The notes beneath the pieces were generated by a model. That model saw nothing but the letters and a program-made list of their open reading frames with translations. It did no database searches and was not told the origin of the DNA. Made by a program: the position numbers and the translations under genes. From the NCBI GenBank assembly GCA_051004015.1, contig JBPCKT010000114.1, forward strand, positions 1-64,000: a DNA stretch of 64,000 nucleotides, written 5' to 3'. The stretch's first letter is position 1; the number at the start of each line of letters is the position of its first letter. This DNA is from SXOA01 sp051004015 (GTDB lineage Bacteria > Planctomycetota > Planctomycetia > Pirellulales > Pirellulaceae). Below, one piece after another: positions 9,017 to 16,234 of this stretch.

Positions 9017-12000
9017 CCCCTGACGTTGCGCCTGGTGCTGTCCATCATCTGCCTCGTGGCAGCGCCGGTCATTTGTAACGCCGATGAAGGGACGGACTTT
9101 TTCGAGACGAAAATTCGCCCGCTGCTCGTGACCCACTGTTACGAATGCCATTCGTCTGAGTCCAAAAAGCTGGGCGGGAATCTGCTGCTTGACCATCGGG
9201 ATGGCGTTCTCAAAGGCGGAGACACAAGCCCGGCGATTGACCCCGGTAAACCGGAGAAAAGCCTGTTGCTGACAGCGGTCAAGTATGAAGACGACGGCCT
9301 GAAAATGCCCCCCAAGGGTAAGCTCCCCGCGACGGCGATTGCGGACCTGGAAGCTTGGATCAAGATGGGTGCAGCGGACCCGCGTCTGGAGAAGCCCAAA
9401 ACAAGAGTCGCCTCTTCCTGGGAAGAAATCCTCCGCACCCGTCGCGATTGGTGGAGCCTGCAGCCGGTCAAGAAGCCAGCGGTGCCGACGCCGAAGAACG
9501 CCGAATGGTCCGAGCACGCAGTGGATCGGTTCGTATTGGCGAAGCTCGAAGAAAAAGGGCTTGCTCCCGTGAACCCCGCCGAGCCCCGAACGCTCATTCG
9601 GCGATTGTCGCTCGTCCTGACTGGTCTCCCACCTTCGCCGGAGCAAGTCGCAGCATTTGTGCAAGAGTATGAGGCCGCTACGAAGAGCGCAAAGCCGCAA
9701 GCGGCTGTGGAGAAGCTTGTGGATTCGCTTCTGGCCTCGCCACATTTTGGCGAACGCTGGGCCCGGCACTGGCAGGACGTGGTGCGGTTCTCCGAGACGC
9801 ACGGCAACGAGTGGAACTACGAGGTCCATCATGCCTGGAGGTATCGCGACTATCTTGTCCGGGCGTTCAACAGTGATCTCCCCTACGACCAGTTCATCCG
9901 CGAGCACATCGCCGGCGACTTGTTACAGCCGCGCTGGAGCAAGGAGGAGCAAATTAACGAGGCGGTCATCGGGACCGGCTTCTATCGATTCGGCGAGGTC
10001 AATCACGACGACTGCATCAGCTTGCGTTCCATCGGCTACGACCTGCTCGACAACCAGATCGACACGCTGACCAAAGCCTTTCAGGCGACGACCGTGGCGT
10101 GTGCCAGATGCCACGATCACAAGCTCGATGCCATCTCGACGCAGGACTATTACGCGCTGCTCGGCATCCTCCGCAGCTCGCGCCTGGTGAGTCACACGAT
10201 CGACGCGCCGGACGCGAACGGGGCACTGACGCAGCAACTGGCGGCGCTCAAGGGCGAAATTCGCAAGGAGCTCGCTTCCGCTTGGCTGCAAGACGCCAAA
10301 GATGTCAGCCGGTATCTGCTGGCGGCACAAGCGAAAAAGGCAAGTCGCTCCGATGCCGCCGAACTCGCCAAAAGTCTCGACCCGCAGCGGCTGGAAAAGT
10401 GGGTCGCCGCATTGACGGTTGAAAAAGGGCCGCTGGAAGATCCTCTGGAGCCGTGGAGAAACCTGGCCGCCAGCGGCGCGGCGGATGGCGATGCGTTCAA
10501 AGAGCAGTGGCGAAAGCTGGTGGACAAGTACGCGGCTGAAGAGAGACAGCGGACGGCGTTCAACCAAAAGGAGACTGTGTTGTTTGCCGACTTTCGCACC
10601 GGCGATCATCCGGGCTGGCAAGTCGGCGGACAAGGGTTGCAGCAAGCGGCGAAGGGCGAATTCATGCTGCATGCCGAGGGTGGAAACATGGTGAAGGCCA
10701 TTCTTCCCGCTGGCACCTACACCGGAGTCCTGTCCGAGAAGCTCAACGGCACGCTCCGTTCGCCTGTCATTCCCTCCGGCAAGAAGAACATCAGCTTTCA
10801 GGTAATGGGGCAGCGGAGCAGCGCGGTGCGGCTGGTGTCGAACAACTGTCAGCTGAACTACAAGAATTACCGGGCGCTGATTTCAACAGCGAATTCGCCG
10901 CAACTGGAGTGGATCACTTTCCAGCCGCCGGAGGACCGGGAGAATCTGCGGACCTATGCCGAGCTGATGACGATGCTCGACAATCCCAAGTTTCCAGACC
11001 AACTGGCCGCGCTAGGCGGCGATAAGGACAACAACTACCGGCTGCCGTGGGAAAAGGCGGCGGAGAATCCCCGAAGCTGGTTTGGGGTCACGCGCGTGGT
11101 GTTGCACGACGGCGAGGTGCCGAAGGCGGAGCTGAGCCATTTGCGGCCGCTTTTCATGTCGACGGAGCCGGCATCGCTCTCCGACACGGCCGCAATCTAT
11201 GCCAATGCCATCGAAGCCGCGGTAAAGTCCTGGAGCGAAGACAAGATGGCCGACGACGACGTCCGTTGGCTCGACATGCTGCTCCGCTGCGAGCTGCTTC
11301 GCAATCAAACGGCCCTTTCGCCGCGACTGGAGGAACTGACCAAAGAGTACCGCCAGATCGAGAGCCAGCTTGCCATCCCCCGCATCGTCGCCGGCATTGC
11401 CGAAAGCGGCTCACCCTATGATCAGCCGGTGTTCGTTCGCGGCGACTGCTTGCGGCCCGGCGAGACTACATCGCGGCGGTACTTAGAGGTGCTGGCCAAA
11501 TCCACCGCGCCGTTTCAAACTCCCGGCAGCGGACGGCTGGAAATTGCCCAGCGGATCGCCAGCGCCGAAAACCCGCTCACCGCGCGGGTTATGGTCAACC
11601 GCTTTTGGCATCATCTGTTTGGAACCGGTATTGTCCGCACGGTTGATGACTTCGGCCACGTCGGTGATTTGCCTTCGCATCCCGAGCTGCTCGACTATCT
11701 CGCCGCTGAGTTCGTGGAAGACGGCTGGTCGGTGAAGAGGCTGATTCGGCGGCTGGTGCTGACCCGCACGTGTCAGCTTGCCAGTGCGCCGTCAGCAGAA
11801 AGCAGAGAAAGAGACCCGCAAAATCGGCTCCTCTCGCATTACCCAGCGCGGCGAATGGAGGCGGAGGCGATTCGCGACTCCATTCTATCCGCTTCCGGGC
11901 GGCTGGACCCCAAGCTCTTCGGCATGAGCGTCCAGCCGTTCCGCGAGAAGGAGTATCCCGACCGCCGGCTATTCCCCGGCCCGCTCGACGGCAACGGGCG

Positions 12001-12406
12001 GCGGAGCATCTACATCAAGAACAACCTGATGGAAGGGCCCAAATTTCTGGAGGCATTCAACTTCCCCGGCGGCAAGGTGACGCAAGGCCGCCGCGACATC
12101 ACCAACGTCCCGGCCCAGGCCCTGGCCCTGCTCAACGACCCCTTCGTCCTGCAACAAGCCGACCTCTGGGCCGCGAAGCTCATCCCTCAGCCGCATGGCA
12201 CGCCGGGGGAACGGATCAGCGCTATGTTTCAAACTGCCCTATCCCGTCCGCCGACCGATGTAGAGCGGCAGCAGTTTGAAGCCATGGTCAGCGAACTTGC
12301 CATGCTGCATCAGGTCCCTGCCGCCGACGCGATGAAAAGCCAGCCAGTCTGGAAGGATGTTGCACATGGGATGTTTAATTTGAAGGAGTTCATTTACATC
12401 CCGTAG
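8984..12406 (+). CDS. PSD1 / planctomycete cytochrome C domain protein (DUF1549-DUF1553)
   Basis: A protein of about 1140 residues. After a signal-like hydrophobic segment (LRLVLSIICLVAAPVICNA, residues 15-33) comes a planctomycete cytochrome C domain with the haem motif CYECH at 52-56. It is followed by a DUF1549 domain (about 170-400, with WARHWQDVVRFSET and the second CXXCH at VACARCHDHK), a long middle region with a lectin-like beta stretch (about 540-640), and a C-terminal DUF1553 domain with PLTARVMVNRFWHHLFG and a late NVPAQALALLNDPFV. The family is secreted, c-haem-bearing and of unproven function, commonly paired with DUF1501 proteins. The ATG at 8984 is chosen as the first start giving a signal peptide; the inverted repeat makes the exact start uncertain. 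Confidence 0.88.
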   Translation: MLKPVPPKTPDPLTLRLVLSIICLVAAPVICNADEGTDFFETKIRPLLVTHCYECHSSESKKLGGNLLLDHRDGVLKGGDTSPAIDPGKPEKSLLLTAVKYEDDGLKMPPKGKLPATAIADLEAWIKMGAADPRLEKPKTRVASSWEEILRTRRDWWSLQPVKKPAVPTPKNAEWSEHAVDRFVLAKLEEKGLAPVNPAEPRTLIRRLSLVLTGLPPSPEQVAAFVQEYEAATKSAKPQAAVEKLVDSLLASPHFGERWARHWQDVVRFSETHGNEWNYEVHHAWRYRDYLVRAFNSDLPYDQFIREHIAGDLLQPRWSKEEQINEAVIGTGFYRFGEVNHDDCISLRSIGYDLLDNQIDTLTKAFQATTVACARCHDHKLDAISTQDYYALLGILRSSRLVSHTIDAPDANGALTQQLAALKGEIRKELASAWLQDAKDVSRYLLAAQAKKASRSDAAELAKSLDPQRLEKWVAALTVEKGPLEDPLEPWRNLAASGAADGDAFKEQWRKLVDKYAAEERQRTAFNQKETVLFADFRTGDHPGWQVGGQGLQQAAKGEFMLHAEGGNMVKAILPAGTYTGVLSEKLNGTLRSPVIPSGKKNISFQVMGQRSSAVRLVSNNCQLNYKNYRALISTANSPQLEWITFQPPEDRENLRTYAELMTMLDNPKFPDQLAALGGDKDNNYRLPWEKAAENPRSWFGVTRVVLHDGEVPKAELSHLRPLFMSTEPASLSDTAAIYANAIEAAVKSWSEDKMADDDVRWLDMLLRCELLRNQTALSPRLEELTKEYRQIESQLAIPRIVAGIAESGSPYDQPVFVRGDCLRPGETTSRRYLEVLAKSTAPFQTPGSGRLEIAQRIASAENPLTARVMVNRFWHHLFGTGIVRTVDDFGHVGDLPSHPELLDYLAAEFVEDGWSVKRLIRRLVLTRTCQLASAPSAESRERDPQNRLLSHYPARRMEAEAIRDSILSASGRLDPKLFGMSVQPFREKEYPDRRLFPGPLDGNGRRSIYIKNNLMEGPKFLEAFNFPGGKVTQGRRDITNVPAQALALLNDPFVLQQADLWAAKLIPQPHGTPGERISAMFQTALSRPPTDVERQQFEAMVSELAMLHQVPAADAMKSQPVWKDVAHGMFNLKEFIYIP

Positions 12407-12425
12407 GTACGGTCAGATTTACCTC

Positions 12426-12546
12426 GTTCCCACGCTCTGCGTGGGAACGCAAGTGCTGGACGCTCTGCGTCCACGTCTGTTCTCGTATGCTGGCTTCAAC
12501 GACGCGGAGCGTCGAAGCCGTGTGTTCCCATGCAGAGCGTGGGAAC
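12426..12546. repeat. REP-like compound palindromic element
   Basis: The outer arms GTTCCCACGCTCTGC (12426-12440) and its exact reverse complement (12532-12546) enclose further hairpins: the left arm itself folds (GTTCCCACGC/GCGTGGGAAC, 12426-12448), then GGACGC/GCGTCC (12458-12472), then an imperfect stem from 12492 to 12519 centred on GACGC/GCGTC. Each hairpin head reads TCT, CTCT or GGAG, so the subunits look related. It fills the gap between two convergent genes. It resembles bacterial REP/BIME elements mobilised by RAYT transposases, and may also act as a transcription barrier. No RAYT gene is present in the window. Confidence 0.75.
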
Positions 12547-12559
12547 AAGGGAATTCGCG

Positions 12560-14194
12560 CTACTTTGCCGCCACCTTCAGCACCCGTCCCTCTTCCCGAT
12601 ACGGCGGCTCAATCGTCCAAAAAATCCCGTTCACCAGCAGCTTGCGGAACTGCGGATTCTTGAAGTCGTCGATGTGTCCGAAGGAGGTGTAGAAGACGCG
12701 AGCCTTCTTGGGGCCGGCGATGTTCGTGTAGGCAATCGGCTCCGGCTCTTTGTCCGGCACGCTGCCGATGACGATCGGTGTGGTGGAGGAAGCGAGCGGA
12801 CGCACGAGGTAGAGCGAGCCATTTCCCTTCAGCTCGTCCACGTTCACGCCGCGGAGAATCGCGTGATCCTTGGCCCCCTCTGCCACGGCAACCGCCGTCT
12901 TCGGCCCTTCACCGTGATGATTCGTGTAGTGCCCACCGAGCACCTGGGCATCAAACTCCGGCCAGGCATCGAGACCGCCAGCCAAAGCTGCCTTTTGAGC
13001 CGCTTCATCCCGCAAGCAGAAGGCGTGGCTGGCGGTGCGGATGCCGACGATCGGCTTGCCGGCGGCGACGTGGGCGCGGATGGCGTCGAGTTGGTCCTTG
13101 GGCGGCAGGCGGCGGCGGGTGCTGATGAGCAGAACGTCCGCTTTCTTCAGGGCTTCCACGATTCCCGGGAAGCGGTTTTTGTCTTTCGCATCGGCATTGA
13201 CAATTGTCACCTCAAAGCCGAGCGGCTCCAACTCGTTCTCGGCGAACTCGGGGAGCGTGATTTCGGTTTTATATTCGTCGTCACCGATCAGGATCACGAT
13301 GTTCCGCCGGTCGTGCGAGTAGCGGAACGGCTGGCCGCCGACGAAGTCGGTGCTGGTGATGGTGGGGCAGACGAACTTTTCGATGTGCTGGATGATCAGC
13401 TCCGTGCCGGCGAAGTGGCTGACGAACGGCGAGCGGGCTGGGTTGTACATGGTGTCGGTCATGTCCCGCATCAGCACCACGTTCTTGCCGTTCTTGGCCA
13501 GTTGCCGCAGGCCGAACGGGCGGCCGAGGACGCACATGTTGGTGTGCACGCCGGTGAGGACGACATTCTTGATGCCGCGGCTCTCCAGCAGGTTCCAGAT
13601 TTCCACGCCGCTATCGCTGATGGCGTCGCCGTTTTCAATGGAGATGAGGTCAATCTGGCTCTTCCAAGGGGCCTTGGGATTGCGCCCCTTGGCGGCAAGC
13701 TGTTCGTGCCAGATACGGTGCTCTTCCAGGTCGTCGTCCTCGCCGCCGTCGGTCTGATCGATGGGATATTTTCCCGCATCCTCCGCCGGAATGTGGCGGC
13801 ACCATTCGTCGATTTGAGCGGGCAGGTTCTTCGCCTTCGGAGAAGACTGGGCCAGCTTGCGGCCAGGATGGTCCTGATACGGCTCCATGCAACTGCTGGG
13901 GGCATGGATGACGAGAATCCCCTGCTTCCGAGCCGCCTTCAGCACCACGTCGAGCCGCGGGGCCATCTCCGTCTCGCGGCGGACGGCGTTCAGGCAATGA
14001 TGGGCGTCCCACATGTCGCAGACGATGATCGCCGTCTGGGCGGGGTTCCAGATCTGTGCATGCTCGACCGCTCGAAAGCCTTCTCCTTCAACCTTCACCC
14101 GCTGCCGCTTGGTGACGGTCAGGCCATCGGCAGCCTGAGACACCAGCGGCAGGATACCGAGGACGGCTGCAAGGAAAGCAAGAAAGAAGCGCAT
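12560..14194 (-). CDS. isochorismatase-like cysteine hydrolase fused to a ThuA domain
   Basis: A 544-residue secreted protein. The ATG at 14194 begins a good signal peptide (MRFFLAFLAAVLGILPLVSQ); the longer frame to 14272 adds non-signal sequence. Residues about 40-290 are an isochorismatase-like hydrolase: IIVCDMWDAHHC supplies the catalytic Asp, and VHTNMCVLGRPFG supplies the nucleophilic Cys. Residues about 300-540 are a ThuA/glutamine-amidotransferase-like domain with GDDEYKTE, LLISTRRR and LGGHYTNHHGEGPKT, ending in FYTSFGHIDDFKN. Each family hydrolyses or binds small amide or sugar-like compounds. The combined role is unknown, but export suggests an envelope catabolic function. It is convergent with the PSD1 gene. 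Confidence 0.85.
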   Translation of the reverse strand: MRFFLAFLAAVLGILPLVSQAADGLTVTKRQRVKVEGEGFRAVEHAQIWNPAQTAIIVCDMWDAHHCLNAVRRETEMAPRLDVVLKAARKQGILVIHAPSSCMEPYQDHPGRKLAQSSPKAKNLPAQIDEWCRHIPAEDAGKYPIDQTDGGEDDDLEEHRIWHEQLAAKGRNPKAPWKSQIDLISIENGDAISDSGVEIWNLLESRGIKNVVLTGVHTNMCVLGRPFGLRQLAKNGKNVVLMRDMTDTMYNPARSPFVSHFAGTELIIQHIEKFVCPTITSTDFVGGQPFRYSHDRRNIVILIGDDEYKTEITLPEFAENELEPLGFEVTIVNADAKDKNRFPGIVEALKKADVLLISTRRRLPPKDQLDAIRAHVAAGKPIVGIRTASHAFCLRDEAAQKAALAGGLDAWPEFDAQVLGGHYTNHHGEGPKTAVAVAEGAKDHAILRGVNVDELKGNGSLYLVRPLASSTTPIVIGSVPDKEPEPIAYTNIAGPKKARVFYTSFGHIDDFKNPQFRKLLVNGIFWTIEPPYREEGRVLKVAAK

Positions 14195-14305
14195 TACGAA
14201 GTCTCCACGAAATTGCCGCCGAGAGGGAATATCAATCGTTCCCCATGAGCTTAGCAAGTCGCGGGCAGACATTCCACGGCTCCAAGCGCCGGGAACTCGT
14301 GCGCC

Positions 14306-14623
14306 TTAAGGCGTCATCGGCAGGATCGGAGCGTAATACGGATCCTGGTAGATGTAGCGGGTCTTGGCCTGGCCGGCGACCTTCTTGTAGGTCAGGAAGG
14401 CTTCGGGAGTGGAACCGGCGGCGCGGTAGTCCTTCCAGGCTTTGTCGAGTTCCAGGCTGTACGCTTCCCACGCCAGGCGGCGGCCATGGTCCTCTTCGTA
14501 CCGCTCATACCGGCGGATCGTTGGCTGGGTGTAGTGCCCCACCTGGCCATGGTTGGCCACGGGGCAGCAGGGAGGAACCGAAGTGGTGGATACTGCCAGC
14601 GAAAGAGCCCAGGCCGAAAGCAT
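14306..14623 (-). CDS. small secreted protein, unknown
   Basis: A 105-residue protein starting at the ATG at 14623, preceded by GGGAG about 6 nt upstream. It begins with a short hydrophobic signal-like segment (MLSAWALSLAVSTTS) followed by PPCCP. The mature part is rich in Tyr, Arg and Lys (TIRRYERYEEDHGRRLAWEAY; later YKKVAGQAKTRYIYQDPYY), suggesting a charged helix with a Tyr-rich end. It matches no family I recognise. It sits alone between the isochorismatase-ThuA gene (same strand) and a divergent zinc-ribbon gene. Confidence 0.55.
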   Translation of the reverse strand: MLSAWALSLAVSTTSVPPCCPVANHGQVGHYTQPTIRRYERYEEDHGRRLAWEAYSLELDKAWKDYRAAGSTPEAFLTYKKVAGQAKTRYIYQDPYYAPILPMTP

Positions 14624-14809
14624 AATCAATCTCCCGTCGTTGAATCCACTTCCAGGGCAGCACTTTGTCCCCGTGCTCAACCCTAGCACGGAGAACGGTC
14701 TTTCACGGGACGGAACCTCCAACGTGGGGCAAAAGGAAGAGCCGCGCATCCGTTACAATCAGCAACTCCTTTAGGCGTTTCCTTATTTCCTTCCTGATTG
14801 CATTCCCTC

Positions 14810-15019
14810 ATGGACCCCTCAGGCCCCTCTATCACCATCGTCTTTGGATGCCTTTGCATCGCGCCGGTGATCGCGGTCCTCTGCGTCATCATGCTCGTCT
14901 GGCTCGCCCGCCGCAGCAGAGAGAAGCTGCCAGTGAATGCGATTGTCACATGCCCCGCCTGCGGGCGGGAAATGCCACAAATCGCGGCGGCTTGTCCGCA
15001 TTGCGGACAGCGCCGCTAG
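14810..15019 (+). CDS. small membrane protein with C-terminal zinc ribbon
   Basis: A 69-residue protein. One or two hydrophobic segments (FGCLCIAPVIAVLCVIMLVWLA, about 11-33) are followed by a basic stretch and a zinc-ribbon knuckle pair, CPACGREMP and CPHCGQRR, giving CxxC...CxxC spacing typical of single zinc ribbons. The ATG at 14810 is preferred over an upstream in-frame TTG (14798); no strong Shine-Dalgarno is visible for either. The family is common but functionally uncharacterised; a membrane-tethered, cytoplasmic metal-binding knuckle is the likely arrangement. Confidence 0.65.
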   Translation: MDPSGPSITIVFGCLCIAPVIAVLCVIMLVWLARRSREKLPVNAIVTCPACGREMPQIAAACPHCGQRR

Positions 15020-15078
15020 CGTGGGTGATCGCTAGCGTACCGTTCATTGGATGGTGGCAAATAGTGCAATTTTGTTCC

Positions 15079-15197
15079 CAATCGCCCTGGCTTTGCCCAA
15101 CAAGTCCGATGCTGTCGCAATCTGCTGCGACAGCATCGGTTACGAAATACTGCATGTGGTATGCGGCGAGACTTGTTGGGCAAAGCCCAATCGCCCT
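15079..15197. mobile_element. MITE-like palindromic element with 10-bp target duplication
   Basis: The terminal inverted repeats GGCTTTGCCCAACAAGTC (15089-15106) and its exact reverse complement (15170-15187) are flanked immediately by the direct repeat CAATCGCCCT on both sides (15079-15088 and 15188-15197). Inside is a second perfect stem of 14 bp (15106-15119 and 15126-15139) with a 6-nt loop. The 99-bp body has no coding capacity. TIRs plus a flanking duplication are the structure expected of a non-autonomous transposon moved in trans. It lies between the zinc-ribbon gene and the cytidylyltransferase gene; the surrounding gap 15020-15308 holds nothing else recognised. Confidence 0.8.
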
Positions 15198-15308
15198 CCA
15201 GGTGCTTGACCTTTGGTCGGCAATGGGTACACTCATTTTTACTGCAAGCGGTGCTTCCTGTGGCCAGTTGGCGGTTGAGGATCGGCCCTATTCTTGGAGG
15301 CGGCAAGG

Positions 15309-16091
15309 ATGTATACCACACTAGGCGTGGTCGAAGTTATTCCATCGCTGGACGGTCTTTCCAGCAAGTCTCCTCTGGCGGGAATTGCTCGCCGCCGGTT
15401 CGCCGGTAAAACCTTGTTGGAGTGGGTGGTGCGGCGCGTTTCGGACGCGGACCATGTGGCGCAAGTCGTCGTCACTGCCGGGCCCGATCCTCTCTCGCGC
15501 AGTCTGGCAGCGCTTGCTCCGCCGGACGCACGCGTGCTGCTCTGCGATTCCAAGGATCCGCTCGGCCGCCTGGCTGCCGTCGCCCGGCAGATTCCCTGCC
15601 GCGGAATTGTGCGTCTGGCCGTGAGCGACCCGTTTGTCGATCCGATCCTGCTCGACCGATTGATTACGTCGGTTGCCGGCGACGAGGAATACGACTACGC
15701 CTGCTTCTGCCTGAGCGATGGCCGGCCGGCTCATCAGTCGCGGATGGGAATCTTCGCCGACTGGTGCCGCTCCGATGCAGTTTTGCAGGCTGATCGCCTG
15801 GCCCGATCTGCTGGCGACCGGGCGGACCCAACGCAGTTCATCTGCTCGCACCCGGAAATTTTTTCCATCAAGCGAGTGCCAGTCCCGTCTCGACTTGACC
15901 GGGGAGATCTGCGGCTGGCCATCCGGGACGACGAGGACTGGGAGAACGTGGAGACCATTCTGGATGCACTAGGCCCGGAGTCGCTCGACTGGCAATTCAT
16001 CACCTCGCTGCTCGACCGGCACCCGCAGATATGCCAGCGGATGGCCGAACATAACCAGGCCGACTTCGCGGGGCAGCGCGTGCTCGTCTAG
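15309..16091 (+). CDS. cytidylyltransferase-like nucleotidyltransferase
   Basis: A 260-residue protein. The ATG at 15309 follows GGAGG with good spacing. The fold is that of sugar-nucleotide cytidylyltransferases (acylneuraminate/KDO type, and SpsF-like): an N-terminal strand VVEVIPS, then RRRFAGKTLLEWVVRRV, then a GPDPLSRSL/DPLGRLAAVAR nucleotide-binding region, and a characteristic LAVSDPFVDPILLDRLI segment equivalent to the D-P-x-xD loop. The N-terminal consensus of active CMP-sugar synthetases (R..SkR.p.KN) is modified to SLDGLSSKSPLAGI, so substrate and activity are uncertain. No glycan genes adjoin it. Confidence 0.65.
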   Translation: MYTTLGVVEVIPSLDGLSSKSPLAGIARRRFAGKTLLEWVVRRVSDADHVAQVVVTAGPDPLSRSLAALAPPDARVLLCDSKDPLGRLAAVARQIPCRGIVRLAVSDPFVDPILLDRLITSVAGDEEYDYACFCLSDGRPAHQSRMGIFADWCRSDAVLQADRLARSAGDRADPTQFICSHPEIFSIKRVPVPSRLDRGDLRLAIRDDEDWENVETILDALGPESLDWQFITSLLDRHPQICQRMAEHNQADFAGQRVLV

Positions 16092-16234
16092 AGATCGTCG
16101 TATTGATGACTCTTGATCCTTCTTGCGGCAGCCGCTTGCTTGCCGCGGCTGGCGTGCGCTCTTAGAGTAGCAGTACCGCCTCCCATCGACCCGCGTTTTC
16201 CAATCCGCCGAAACGGGATAGACTCGAACAAGCC

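Noticed and set aside
12530..14248. 572-codon plus-strand frame opposite the isochorismatase-ThuA gene
   Set aside because: The minus-strand product has complete active-site motifs and a signal peptide; the plus-strand peptide has none.
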